A stretch of DNA of 64,000 nucleotides from the NCBI RefSeq assembly GCF_000005505.3, contig NC_016132.3, positions 19,706,501 to 19,770,500 of the forward strand, read 5' to 3'. The notes beneath the pieces were generated by a model. The model saw only the letters and a list, made by a program, of their open reading frames with translations. It ran no database searches and was not told where the DNA came from. The DNA is from Brachypodium distachyon. Taxonomy: Eukaryota > Streptophyta > Magnoliopsida > Poales > Poaceae. This document shows positions 1 through 10,800 of this stretch, in pieces. The translations under genes and the position numbers were made by a program. Position 1 is the first letter of the stretch. Every line of letters starts with the position of its first letter.

Positions 1-1603
1 GCTTCACCTGCCCGCGCCGGGTCACGACGAGGTTCGACGGCTTGATGTCGCGGTGGACGATGCCGGTGTCGTGGATGCGGCGGAGCGAGGTGATCAGCTG
101 CCGCATCACCTGTTTCACGACGAGCGCGCCCCGGGTGAGCGAGTCGGCGCCACGGAGCGCGCGCCCGAACATCAGCGGCTCCAGGTTAGACGGGAAGCTC
201 TTGTCGGTCACGTAATTGCCCAGCGTCCGGTCTCCCTGCGGGCAGGAATTCATAAACGCCCAAATGTTAGCGCGCCACTGCGTAAGTTTGGAGTTCATCG
301 TTGTCGTTGGCTCATTTATGTGGCTAGATAGTTTATAAAGGTTCGAAGATTGTCTATGATCAGCGGCCTATTAGCTCAGCTGGTTAGAGCGTCGTGCTAA
401 TAACGCGAAGGTCACAGGTTCGAGACCTGTATGGGCCACAGTTTTTCATTTCTGAAGTTTTTTGTGTTTTCGGAAGCAATCCTCCTTCAGAGCAGGGAGA
501 CACGTACCTCAAATTTCCAGACGAGCCATTTGCCGCCCTTCACGAACTCCGACTTGGTCTTGTCGGCGACGAAGCTCCCCATGAAATCCGCGCAAGACTC
601 CGGCGCCGCCCTGGCCACACGGTAGTTGAACCACTCCTCGTAGTCGCCGCACTCCTTGGCTCCAGCCGTCCCCACTTTTATCTGATAAAACAGGCATAAT
701 AAGATTCCCAATCTCCCTGCCTATCAGTGTGAGATCCCAGACCTTGATCGAGCTAATTACCTTCTTGAGTATGACCTTCTCCTTGTACCTGTCGTCGAGC
801 TGGAGCTTGGTCTTGGCCTTGCCTCTCCTCTCCTCCACGGCGGCGCCGCCCTTGGGCACCACGGCGCCGGAGTACACCACCCCGAAGGACCCCTCCCCGA
901 TGCGCTCCCCGACCACGAAGTCGCTCATCTTGAGGCTCCGACGCCCCAGCGCGCTGTCGAGCGCCAGCTGCAGCGGCGCCAGCAGGTACGCGTCCACGGC
1001 GCCGCTCAGCACCCCGGGCCGCGCCGTCAGGTACAGCCACACCACCGCCAGGAGCCCCGCCGCCGCCCACCGCTCGGGCTCCGTCAGCGAGGCCGCCAGC
1101 GCGTCCAGCCTCGCCAGCGCGCCCGTCGCGGCGCGCACCGGCGGGCTCGACGCGTCCATGTGCAGCGCGCCCAGGAGCTCCTCCGGGATGAACCTGGATG
1201 TGTCCGCGGCGCTCGTCAGGGCCTCGTCCGGGACGGCGACGGCCATGCCGGCAGCGGCATTGGCCGCGTCGACGCTAGCCGGAGGCGAGCTCAGGAGCAC
1301 GTCCGGGACAACCGGCGCGTCGCTCGCGGTGGCCGCCGGGTCGGGCGCGTCCGCTTGCAGCGCGCCCTTGATCTCGTCGAGAAGATCAATCCAGCCATCG
1401 GCGCTCGTGTCTTCACTGACTCCCACCGTGGCGACCACCGTGTCGGATTGCCGTCCCAGGTGCAGCGCGCCGAGGAGTTCGTCCGGGACGGCTCCTCCTC
1501 CGGCGCCGCACCTGGTCAGCCTGGGGGCTGGGTGCTTGGCGGTGGCGAGGAGTGAACGGTGCTTGTTGGCGAAGGTGGGTGGGGGCAGCAGGGAGGAGGC
1601 CAT
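1..1603 (-). CDS. STN8: STN8-like chloroplast thylakoid Ser/Thr protein kinase, 5' part (runs off left edge)
   Basis: Seen: three minus-strand coding exons, 1603-761, 681-508 and 235-1, all joined in phase with GT-AG borders. Exon 1 (281 codons) starts at the first ATG with a Ser/Ala/Arg-rich plastid-type leader. It contains a hydrophobic segment (AAGLLAVVWLYLTARPG) just before the kinase domain, the glycine loop GERIGEGSFGVVYSG and the lysine strand VILKK. Exon 2 carries the YEEWFNYRVARAAPE region typical of STN8. Exon 3 reaches the catalytic loop HRDIKPSNLVV. Known: STN8 phosphorylates photosystem II core proteins such as D1, D2 and CP43 in the thylakoid membrane and acts in PSII repair. 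Three repeats of an [AV]PDELLGALH-like motif lie in the long N-terminal region. The C-terminal lobe is outside the window. STN7 is less likely because the N-terminus does not match. Confidence 0.9.
365..438 (+). tRNA. tRNA-Ile (anticodon AAU)
   Basis: A 74-nt cloverleaf can be folded by eye. The acceptor stem is GGCCTAT / ATGGGCC, the D stem GCTC/GAGC, the anticodon stem TCGTG/CGCGA, the anticodon loop CTAATAA (anticodon AAT) and the T stem ACAGG/CCTGT with loop TTCGAGA. There is no intron. The A box (TAGCTCAGCTGG) and B box (GGTTCGAGACC) are intact, and a run of five T at 442-446 gives a Pol III terminator. The gene lies on the strand opposite STN8, inside the intron between its exons 2 and 3. 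Confidence 0.95.
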
Positions 1604-1769
1604 GGAGACTGGAGAGGAAAGGATTCTCCTCTCATGGGAGGAGGCAGGAGGTGTTCGACGTTTTGAGGGGTCGAGGAGGAGTTTGAGACTCTGAGCTCAG
1701 CTGAGGCTGCGGGATGTGCTACGTGGCGGGCAGGGGCTCGTTTATCCAGCCATCTAGATGGGATAATGC

Positions 1770-1795
1770 TGGGCCGAGTGAGAAACTAATGGGCC
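1770..1795 (-). promoter_or_regulatory. Two TGGGCC motifs upstream of STN8
   Basis: TGGGCC occurs at 1770-1775 and 1790-1795, about 170-190 bp upstream of the STN8 start. Such TCP/site-II-like elements are common in promoters of plant organelle-protein genes. No TATA box was recognised. The regulatory role is inference. Confidence 0.35.
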
Positions 1796-1835
1796 GGAGA
1801 GTAGTGATGCTGTGCCACTATTTGGGCTTCAACTT

Positions 1836-1885
1836 CCAGCAGGTAAAGTTTTTCTGTAGTCGCAACTGAGCAAAAAGGACAACCC
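1836..1885. repeat. Dispersed repeat, copy 1
   Basis: The motifs GCAGGTAAAG and CAACTGAGCAAAAAGGAC recur here, at about 4690-4860 and, more diverged, at 5058-5345. Order of the motifs differs between copies, as if cut from a tandem array. The family was not recognised. Confidence 0.6.
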
Positions 1886-3192
1886 CTCAAACAAAAAGCT
1901 CTTGCCCTGAGATCGACATGGGCTGTTAATCCTAGGGTCTAGATCAATCTATACTGTCCTCACAAGATGAACAGTATATTGTACCGCTGGGTTAAATAGA
2001 ACAGTACAACTGTACAAGGGCATCACATTTCCGCACGGGACGGCCCAGACGGTGAAACTGGGCCGACCCTTTCGTTTCCTCTCTCTCACCCAGTTCTCCC
2101 TGCCCTCCTCTCCCCCGATCCAACGCCGCCGCCACGCCCTCCCGTCCCCGGCTCCGACGACACGTAAGGAATCACCCCTGCCACCTCTTCCCACCGCCCC
2201 GGTGCCGAACGTCCATCGAGGCGCCCGTCGCCGCGGCTCCTGCCTCCGTTGCAGAGGCCCGAAGGACCAGCGGCTGCGCCGTCCAAGGAAACATCACGCA
2301 GCTGCGACTCGCCGTGGCTGGCTGCGCGTTGCGGTGTCCAGTGTCCCGAGCCTCACGACGGACAGTGACGGCGGCAGCCCGCGGCCTCGACGGCGCCCTT
2401 ACCTGTGGCGAGGCACGACGGCGGCAGCACGGCCGTGGTGGCTGTCATCGCAGTGTGATCACCGCCATGGTTAGGTACTGAACCTCGTATGTCAGTTCTT
2501 GAGCTTTTCTTATGCAGTTTCTTCCGCATTTTCTTGTAACCATATGCTTCGCTAGTTTTATCGCTGTCATACGAGTAGTCATGCAAATGCAAAGCTTGTT
2601 TTCAGTAGAGTTACGGAGTATTTCAGATGAAAACAAGAACATTATTGAAAATTGTTTTCCAGTAGATGCTGCACATAACACCGGCAGCGTCTGGAAAGCT
2701 AAAGCAGAGACGAAGTAAAATATCTTTAACTAATCTTTGCTGAAGATAAAACACTGACGGGAGACAACCTCTCTTGCAACCCAAATAATTTACTTGGTAT
2801 GAAATATTCAGAATAAAGTAAACTCTACATCTATCTGTATTTAGGCTGTTGAGGAGAATACAGAGAAAATGAAATGCGAAGATGAAACTTAAGTTTAGCG
2901 AACCGGACTTTAAGAAAACTATGACAATGCTTTGGAATGAATCCCTTCTGGTGCCGCACGTATTCGTACTTGTTCCTCTTGTCTTGTGACTTGCGTGGTA
3001 TGGTGTTCATCGTCGAATCTACTAGGAGAGCTGGCAGCTGTCGGTTGGACGTGCCAATATCATCCCGAATAATAGGGTAGAATTAGTCTCAATAGAGAGT
3101 GATTTCATGCACCTCTTTATTCATGAACTTCTCTTCTCTGCAATACCTTGCCTAAAATTTGTAGGCTTCTAAACATAGTGCTGCTTCTGCAG
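1886..3192. other. Intergenic; GC-rich reading frame without a recognised product
   Basis: A GC-rich stretch at 2052-2474 is open for 140 codons, but the product (Arg/Pro/Ser-rich) has no domain I recognise. It resembles a grass 5' UTR or first exon more than a protein. The rest is AT-rich and I see nothing functional in it. Confidence 0.4.
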
Positions 3193-3400
3193 GTTATTTA
3201 CAGCAGCTGACAGTGATGATATCTGCTCAGCAATACGGTTTGTAAACAGCCAAAGACCATGACGACAATAATGGTGTTGGATGGGGATATGGTGCCAATA
3301 TGCTGACAGAGTACCTTGTCGAAGTTGGAGAGTCTACTCCTCTTACTGCTGCCGCTTGTATCAACAATCCTTTTTGGTGTATCGACAAGCTTTGGATGGA
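3193..3400 (+). pseudogene. Fragment of a plant alpha/beta-hydrolase (EMB8 / ABHD-like) exon
   Basis: After a good acceptor (TTCTGCAG, ending at 3192), conceptual translation gives LFTAADSDDICSAIRFVNSQRP. It continues as YGANMLTEYLVEVGEST and PLTAAACINNPF. This matches, from memory of the family, the nucleophile-elbow exon of plant EMB8-type esterase/lipases. Two single-base losses at about 3258-3274 break the frame around the elbow. The retained splice acceptor says the copy came from genomic DNA and not from a spliced mRNA. No neighbouring exons were found, so this is a relic or a captured fragment. Confidence 0.6.
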
Positions 3401-4687
3401 ATACGGAGCGAGGAAGGCGTACGGCGACCTAAACCTGTTATGCCAATGTGAAAGAACAAGGGCTTCTTCAGTTCTTCTAACTTGGGAATTTGCTTCAGTT
3501 ATTCTAACTTGATGTTTTGCTGTAATGGATAAAATACTTGTGGTACTAGAATCAATGTAAGGCATGCTTCAATGTAAATGTACAGAAAAATCTTGAATGA
3601 ATGTGAATTAATCTACATGAAATATTTATTTCTCTTGCTGCAGGCACAAAACCCATATTGTCCTGGCATTGTCATGCCCTGTCATGATCTATTATGTTCC
3701 AGAAATGTATACGTTTGGGCACAAAGACAATCAGATTTGCCGATAACCTGATTTGCCACAAATAAGGTGACCATAACATGCCCAAAAAAAGATGAGACTT
3801 CTGTAGATACGCATTCAAAAGAGCTGGTGAGTCGCTTAATCTAGGAAGGAGGGAGGACATTTACACGCACATTGAAAAGCCTGCTTCCAATTCACCGGAA
3901 TAACTACAGTTTCAATATGTACAGCAATAGCAAAACATCAAAAGAGAAGAATTTTTTGCACATCCTTGATTCGGGTACAGCAAAACAACTAGAGTAGTAT
4001 TTATACATCCAAAATGGTGAATCCGCAGACTACAACCATTGCTCGTCTTCATTCAATGAAAAGCAAACATCACAAATTTTCAGTGCAGCTAGCTCAGTAC
4101 ATCTAAACACCCAAATTCAGAGATACAAAACACCCAAATTCATTCAGTGGTCATAGCCGTCCGGTTGCGTTGCTGGGGACAGCTCCCCCGCGGCCGCAAG
4201 GCAAGCAACGGTCGAGGAGGTCGCCGTCGTGCCGGGCCGTAGGGTGGGGGCAGCGCCATGGCGTGGTGGTCGCCGGCGAGCCCGGCCGTAGGGCGGCTGG
4301 CGTAGGGGGTACAACCCACGATGGGACCTTATGAAAGCTGTATGATCGGGCTTCGCAAGCCGGGCCAAGGTCGATGAACGCCTGTCCGGCGACGGCGTGT
4401 GGAGCGAGCGGCGGCACCAGGCCGAGGTAGACGAATCCTGTCTGGCGGCCGGGACGAGGTCGACGACCGGCGGCGCGTGGGGCACTCGGGCGCGTGGCTT
4501 GATGGCAAGGTCGAGATTGCCCAGCGCGAGATGGGGATAGAGAGAAATGGGATTCTGCTGGGCTTCAGCCCATTAGTAAAAAATAACCCCTAACGAATGG
4601 ACGGTAGAGATTTGTGTACTGCATTTTTGCCATTAGCAGTATAGGGGTACCGTAAAACAGCTCCAAACAAAAAGAAGCAAAAGAGAC
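3401..4687. other. Intergenic; unassigned GC-rich frame on the minus strand
   Basis: Most of this is AT-rich with no gene seen. The 4144-4560 part is GC-rich and open on the minus strand for 113 codons (Pro/Arg/Thr-rich). It resembles the 5' end of a grass gene, but no domain or continuation is visible. Confidence 0.35.
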
Positions 4688-4851
4688 CAAAAAAAAACAA
4701 CTCCTGCAACTGAGCAAAAAGGACATGCCAAGACACCAGCAGGTAAAGCTTTTATGTAGCCGCACCAGTTCCAGCGCTACTGCGCTAAGTTTGTGAGTGC
4801 TTAACAATTTATTAGGCACCCTGATCACCATTTTGGCATGTTATTAGGCAT

Positions 4852-5018
4852 CAGGGACGGACGGAGCAAGAAATTCGACGTGAGGGAGGCGAGTTGGGTT
4901 TAGGAGGGACGAAATTGCAGACATAAACTTTTTCAATTATCTTACTAATAAATGTTAAGTAGAAAGAAAATTCTTGGAGGGGGCAAAGCTCCCCGGCGCC
5001 CCCTTGTCTCCGTCCCTG
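4852..5018. mobile_element. hAT-type MITE with 8-bp target duplication
   Basis: The termini are imperfect inverted repeats, CAGGGACGGACGGAGCAAG at the left and, read inward from the right, CAGGGACGGAGACAAG. The 167-bp element is flanked by a perfect 8-bp duplication, TTAGGCAT (4844-4851 and 5019-5026). It has no coding capacity. Confidence 0.85.
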
Positions 5019-5129
5019 TTAGGCATCTTCTATGTTAGGTTTAAGAAGAAGAAAAAATACCTCTTGCAACAGAGCAGAAGGAGGACAACTCAAGACACTG
5101 GCAGGAAATGTTTTTCCATAGTCGGTTTC

Positions 5130-5235
5130 TTTATTTTTATGAGGGAAAGTTGGCAGGAACTCTGCCGTTCACTAAAGAAGAAAAAGAGTGCCGCTAACTT
5201 TGGTTATAAGAGTCAAAGTTAGTGAGAAAACCCCA
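5130..5235. mobile_element. Short retroposon-like insertion with 16-bp target duplication
   Basis: The 16-mer TTCCATAGTCGGTTTC stands on both sides (5114-5129 and 5236-5251). The 106-bp insert starts T-rich (TTTATTTTTATGAGGG) and holds a GGCAGGAACTCTGCC segment. This fits a minus-strand SINE or a 5'-truncated LINE end. The family was not identified. Confidence 0.65.
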
Positions 5236-5456
5236 TTCCATAGTCGGTTTCGCTTGTTCCGGCGCTAGGTTTGTAAGTCCTGAATGATATATTAGGCCCC
5301 CTAGATCGTCATTTTGAAATGTATATTATGCATCTTTCATGTTAGGTTCGTAAGTGCTTGACGATAGCGTTATGATGGTGGAGACAGCACTTTACGAAAT
5401 AAAAATTTCTCGGCTCCATCACCTTTTGGTATGATCATCGTGGAATGAACCAGGGA

Positions 5457-5508
5457 ACTATAGGTGTTTCCTTACATGCTCTACTATAGGTGTTTCCTTA
5501 CATGCTCT
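5457..5508. repeat. Tandem duplication, 2 x 26 bp
   Basis: ACTATAGGTGTTTCCTTACA plus ATGCTCT-type sequence occurs twice head to tail with no spacer. The perfect match implies a recent slippage or duplication event. Confidence 0.8.
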
Positions 5509-5913
5509 ATATTTTCTCCTCCAATGATATGACGACGGACTAATAGTTCAACAAAATGTCTCACGCTAGTTTTTTGATGGCCAACTCATGCGGCATCAAA
5601 AACCTTTAAGGTTTGTCCACCTTGCACATGTTTGATCTTATGCTACTTTGTCGGAGGAGGGGGAACATCGAGATGCGGAAAAAAAAATAAAGACGTGCTT
5701 CTAATAATTTTTTGATCTGATATATATATGGACGCTTTTTTGTACAACCGGGAGTAATTACCCCCAAGCATCTACCGTTCCTTGATTCTACACGTCATTG
5801 AGCTGATCGGGTTAGTGGGTCGTGGAAGAATCCAACATGAAGAAACTAATTGATTTTTTAATTAAATATTCTAGATAATCACGTACTAGTACAGCAACAA
5901 CCTCCTTGACTGA
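5509..5913. other. Intergenic, no gene seen
   Basis: AT-rich sequence up to the left target duplication of the LINE (AACCTCCTTGACTG, 5899-5912). Nothing else is recognised. Confidence 0.5.
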
Positions 5914-6363
5914 AATATTTTTTCCTCTCGCTAACCCCTTTTGATGGATGTAAATGCTGCTGGATGGTGCTATTTGATACCTACCAATCCTTTTGTTAGA
6001 GGATGCATGATCTGTGGTGGAATTATGCTTCAGTCTCGTCCCAGATATTGAAGCCGCTGCAGCTTATTCCCGTTTGTCAACACAAGCAGCCGGTTGAAGA
6101 CTGGGTGATGCCCACAAACACCCACATAAAAAGTGATCCACGGTGCTGATGATGCGTGGGATCCCAGAGCCGAGCTGGACTGGATTGTCAGGAGGGCTCA
6201 AGAAGTATTGGTTGCGACTCCATTTTACTACTTCCAAACGTATACTCTAGAAAAGGAGCGACAGGAGCTGAGCTGAGCTCCTCCCCACTGCGCCACAGGC
6301 CACTCCGGCCATGGTGGCCACCCCATCCTGCCGCCTCCTCCATCCACTGGTCCTTCTCCTGCC

Positions 6364-7494
6364 ATGGCTCACCACCGCTCACAATCCACTGGCTCGTCTA
6401 GTTCCGCTGGCTCATCGTGTGCTTCATCTCCGAGATCTGCTGGTCGCTCCTCCGTTAGGTCTGCCGGTCCGCCGACTGCCTCGCCCCGCAAGCTGCCCTT
6501 GGAACCCCCGCGGACTGTGGACTCCTGCTGCTCTCCCCGCTCGTCAACGCCTTCTCCCTTTGTCCAGCAGGTCGAGGAGCGCCCCCGCCGTCTTTCTGTC
6601 GTGGTCGGCTCCATCCCGTCCCAGCCTTCTCCACTCTCGGCCGAGAATGGCAACTCGTGGGCACTGGTGGTTTCGAGGCACAGCCGGAGAAGAAGCGCCT
6701 CCCCGCTTCTGGACCGGCGCCCCACGCCGCCCATGCCGCCGCCTGGTGCTCCGCGCCGCACTCCCCACGACCGTGAGGCTTTCTTAAGGCGCTTCTGCTG
6801 CCTTAGCAAGGACCACCGCCACGCCAACTGCCGAGACCCTCCACGCTGCATCGACTGCTGGGCGTGGGGCCATCTGGCGACTGACTCGGGGCGCTGTAAG
6901 GGAAGCTCCTCTGCCTCCAACTGTCGCCTGCCTGCTCGCCAACGCCTCCGCTTCCCGGCCCCGACCCTGACCGCCGCCATGCTGAGCCGTGTCATCCCCA
7001 AGCCTGCACCGTGTCGCCCGGGGTCCACCCACTCCATCGTCATGGCTTCCCGCGCCATCGAGCAGGAGGTGTTTTCGCTGCGAAGTCGGGGCGTCCTTGT
7101 CAAGGCTGTCACTCCGTTGCACGCCGCCAGCCCGATCCTCGTCGGCAAGGAGATGGAGCGGGTCCTGGGTGTCCCGACGCACGCGTTGCGAGTCACCAAG
7201 CACCACCCTGAGGACTTCGACAACCCGTCCCACCGCAACCGCGCCGTCTCTCTCGGGCGCATCGACATCAACGGCACCACCTTCCTCCTGCAACCATGGC
7301 GTGAATCCGACCATGGCACCCTTCAGACCTACCCCCTGCACGTGCGCCTCTGCATTGAGAAGTTGCCTCTGCAGCTCTGGTCCGTCGAGGGAATTCAGTC
7401 GGTTCTCAGTACGCACGTCATCATCGACCGCTTGGACAGCCGCACCTTCGCCAGGGACACCACCAAGCTCTTCAGTTGTTGGGTGTGGTGCTAG
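6364..7494 (+). CDS. LINE ORF1, gag-like nucleic-acid-binding protein with zinc knuckles
   Basis: The frame opens at 6364 with MAHHRSQSTGSSSSAG. It has a long Ser/Pro/Arg-rich N-terminus, then a Cys/His-rich zinc-knuckle pair around residues 140-178 (FCCLSKDHRHANC, then CIDCWAWGHLATD), then a conserved plant-LINE gag region. Known role: packaging of LINE RNA in RNPs. A TAG at 7492-7494 ends it, but the same frame stays open past it up to 8361. The stop may therefore be a recent mutation in a longer ORF1, with the original ORF1 tail being 7498-7860. Confidence 0.75.
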   Translation: MAHHRSQSTGSSSSAGSSCASSPRSAGRSSVRSAGPPTASPRKLPLEPPRTVDSCCSPRSSTPSPFVQQVEERPRRLSVVVGSIPSQPSPLSAENGNSWALVVSRHSRRRSASPLLDRRPTPPMPPPGAPRRTPHDREAFLRRFCCLSKDHRHANCRDPPRCIDCWAWGHLATDSGRCKGSSSASNCRLPARQRLRFPAPTLTAAMLSRVIPKPAPCRPGSTHSIVMASRAIEQEVFSLRSRGVLVKAVTPLHAASPILVGKEMERVLGVPTHALRVTKHHPEDFDNPSHRNRAVSLGRIDINGTTFLLQPWRESDHGTLQTYPLHVRLCIEKLPLQLWSVEGIQSVLSTHVIIDRLDSRTFARDTTKLFSCWVWC

Positions 7495-7860
7495 AGCTTG
7501 GATCGCATTCCCAGCGTCCACACCTTCACCATTTTCCCTGACGGCGCCGGCTGCGTTGAGGAGATGCATGGCTACTCCCCTCCACGTCGTGAGGTCGCAC
7601 CTGCTCCTGAAGGTAACCACTTCAGTGCTCTTATCCATATCGATCTGGTGGAGGATTGGACTATTGTCAGCGCCCGCATGCCTTCCAGCACGGAGGCTGC
7701 GCCGCTGCCCGCCGTCCAGCCCTACTTCTGGTACTTCAGTGTGATGGATGGGGAGGAGACTCGCTTGGGTGCTCGGTGCCGTCTGCTTGACCCCTGCCGC
7801 ATCGCGCCGCCCCCTATTCTGCTCGTCGTCGATTTATTCAGAGTTCTTTTCTGCTTGCCA

Positions 7861-10800
7861 ATGAGTGACAACATTTGCCCAATTTTATGTTGGAATGTTT
7901 GCGGCCTGAACAATGCTGCTCGTCGTGCTACCGTGTGTGAGATCGCGTCAGCATCAAATGCAGGCATCCTCTGTCTTCAGGAAACAAAGCTGGTTGCCTT
8001 CACCGACGCCTTCGCCTGCGAGACTGCCGGCCCTTCTCATCGTTCGTGCATTTGCCTACTGGCTGATGGCACGAGAGGGGGCACTGCCCTGCTCTGGAAC
8101 CCCAACATTGTGGCCATCTCCAACTCGACGGTTCTTCGCTTTTCGATTACCGCAACTGTCACCCTCCTCCACTTCAGGATCGCCTTCATTCTCTCCACCG
8201 TGTACAGGCCAGCAGACGACGCCCTCAAGCCTGCTTTCCTCCAGGAGATGAAGGATATCTCCCCACGCCATCAGGAGCCCTGGATCATCGCCGGTGATTT
8301 CAACCTTATCTACGAGGCTCGCGACAAAAATAACCTCAATTTGTGCCGTCGCCTTATGGGCTAGTTTCGTGCAGCCATTGACCAGGCGGAAATTTTCGAG
8401 CTACGTTGTGTCAACTGTCCTTTCTCGTGGAGCAGCGAGCGGGAGCAGCCAACCTTAGTTAAGCTCGATCGTATTTTTTGCAACGCCGCCTGGGATGTTC
8501 TGTTCTCGCCATGCGCCGTCCACGCCCTGTCCACTGCGCACTCTGACCATTGCCCGCTCCTCCTCGCCAACTTCAGCATGCCGCCACGCAAGGCACGCTT
8601 CTGCTTCGAAAACTTCTGGCCCCGGCATTCTGGCTTCGGGACGTCGTGCTTGATGCCTAGAGCGAGGATGTGCAATCGATCAACCCTCTTCGCCGCCTCC
8701 AAGTCAAGCTGGGGCGGGCTGCCCGTGCACTGCGGTCTTGGAGCAAAGGCATCTTCAGCGACTCCCGATTCCAGTTGCACCTCGCGATGGAAATCATTCT
8801 CCAATTAGATGTAGCTCAATATTGCCGTCCTCTTTCATCACTTGAGTTCCATCTTCGGCGTGCCCTCAAGGTGAGGATCCTGGGTCTCGCTGCCATCGAG
8901 CGTGCCCGCAGACAGCAGGCATCTCGTCAGGTTTGGCTTAAAGAGGGCGACGCCAATACCAAGTTTTTTCACATTAAGATCAATGCTAGACGTCGGAAAA
9001 AAATTCTACATCAAATCACCTCCGACTCCGGTCTTCACATCTCCCACCACGACAAGGAGCTCGCCCTGCACCAACACTTCTCTTCTGTTCTGGGCTCCGA
9101 CGATCGCCGCTCCTGCTCTATTGTGTGGGATGAGCTTCATATGCCGATGCTCGCTCCAGCAGGTATCGACAATCCGTTCACCTTGGCTGAAATCTGGGAG
9201 GCTTTCCTGTGGAGAAAGCTCCTGACCCGGATGGCTTCACCGGCACCTTCTACCGCTCTTGTTGGGACATCATCAAGTTGGATATCCTTGCCGCCTTCAA
9301 CCACCTCTTCCGACTTGCGGGGGGGGGGGGGGGGGGGGACTTTGCAACCCTCAACTCGGCCTTCATCTATCTGATTCCAAAGAAAGCGTAGGTTCAAACG
9401 GTGCACGATCTACGGCCGATTAGCTTAATTCACTCTTTCGCCAAGTTGTTCTCCAAAGTGCTTGCCCTTCGCCTGGCGCCTCTCATGGGCGATCTCGTCT
9501 CCACCTCTCAGAGCGCCTTCCTTAAGTCCCGATGCATCCATGATAACTTCTTGTTCGTTAGAAATGCGGCACGGGCTCTTCGCTGAAAAAATAAGCCGAC
9601 TCTCCTTGTAAAGCTCGACTTCGCCAAGGCCTTCGACTCCGTCTCTTGGGGTTACCTCCTCGAGCTCCTTCAGCACATTGGCTTCCCTGCGCGCTGGCGA
9701 GACTGCATCTCACTTCTTCTGTCTATGGCTTCCTCCTCCGTGCTTCTCAACGGCACCACCGGTCCCTCGATCCCTCACCGGCGTGGGCTCCGACAAGGAG
9801 ACCCCTTATCACCGCTCCTCTTCATTCTCGCGATTGATCCCCTACAGCGCCTCCTCCATCGCGCCACGGAGCTAGGGATGCTCTCACCCCTGCCACTACG
9901 CGAGGTCTCCCCTCGCTCTAGCCTATACGCCGATGATGCCATCATCTTCATCAACCCCATCCGCGATGAGATTGCTACTCTTCTGCGTATCCTCTCTGAG
10001 TTTGGCCTCGCTACGGGCCTCCGCATCAACGCCAACAAGTGCTCCATCGCCGCAATTAGATGTAGCGGCATCGACATGGACCACGTCCTCCAGCCTTTCT
10101 CCGGCAAGCGGTCTTCTTTCCCGATTCGCTACCTCGGTCTTCCTCTGTCCCTTGGTCGAACAGGGTTAGCTCACCTACAGCATATCATTGATCGTGCCCG
10201 TGCTCACTTCGCGGGATGGCGTGGCAGATGGATCAACGCCGGCGGCCGCAGAGCGCTCTGCTCTTCTGTGCTCAGCGCCCTCCCCACTTACGCCATGACC
10301 GCACTCAAACTTTCGAAAAAATTCATCGTTTCTCTGGACAAGATCAGGCGCCGCTTCATCTGGGGAATAGAGGGGAATGATTTGGTGGGCGGCAAGTGCA
10401 AGATTAGCTGGAAAAAAGTTTGTTCTCCGCTTGACCGTGGTGGGCTTGGCTTGTTAAACCTCGAAGCCTTTGGTCGCGCCCTTCGCCTCCGATGGCTCTG
10501 GCTTGAATGGCGTGCTCCAGAGCGGCCTTGGGTGGGCATGCAAACGCCTTGCGGTGCCACGGACCATGACCTCTTCGCTGCGGCTACTCGTGTCTCCATC
10601 GGTGATGGCAACACGGCTAAGTTCTGGCACTCCAACTGGCTTGGCGGACGCCCCCTCCGTCTGTCCTTTCCCCTGCGGTTTGCGCATGCACGACGCAAAG
10701 GGCGGACCGTCTCAGAGGCTCTCAATGGCTCCAAATGAGTGGATGACCTGCGCCATGACCTCTCCACCCAGGTCCTTCTCGAGTTCGTCCAGGCATGGTC

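Larger units (their letters stand above)
4688..5345. repeat. Dispersed repeat, copies 2 and 3, interrupted by two insertions
   Basis: Copy 2 (about 4688-4860) and copy 3 (about 5058-5345) share motifs such as CAACTGAGCAAAAAGGAC, GCAGGTAAAG and a TTAGGCATCTTTCATG-like segment. Copy 2 is split by the hAT MITE at 4852-5018 and copy 3 by the short insertion at 5130-5235. The intact version of each target can therefore be read from the other copy. Confidence 0.6.

Noticed and set aside
729..1694. 321-codon frame on the + strand opposite STN8 exon 1
   Set aside because: Ser/Ala-rich shadow of the real exon, which has clear kinase motifs on the minus strand.
2052..2474. Candidate small gene
   Set aside because: No domain, no splice-consistent continuation and untypical composition for a protein. 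Kept only as a description of the stretch.
6369..7319. Long minus-strand frames across LINE ORF1
   Set aside because: GC-rich shadow. The zinc knuckles are on the + strand.
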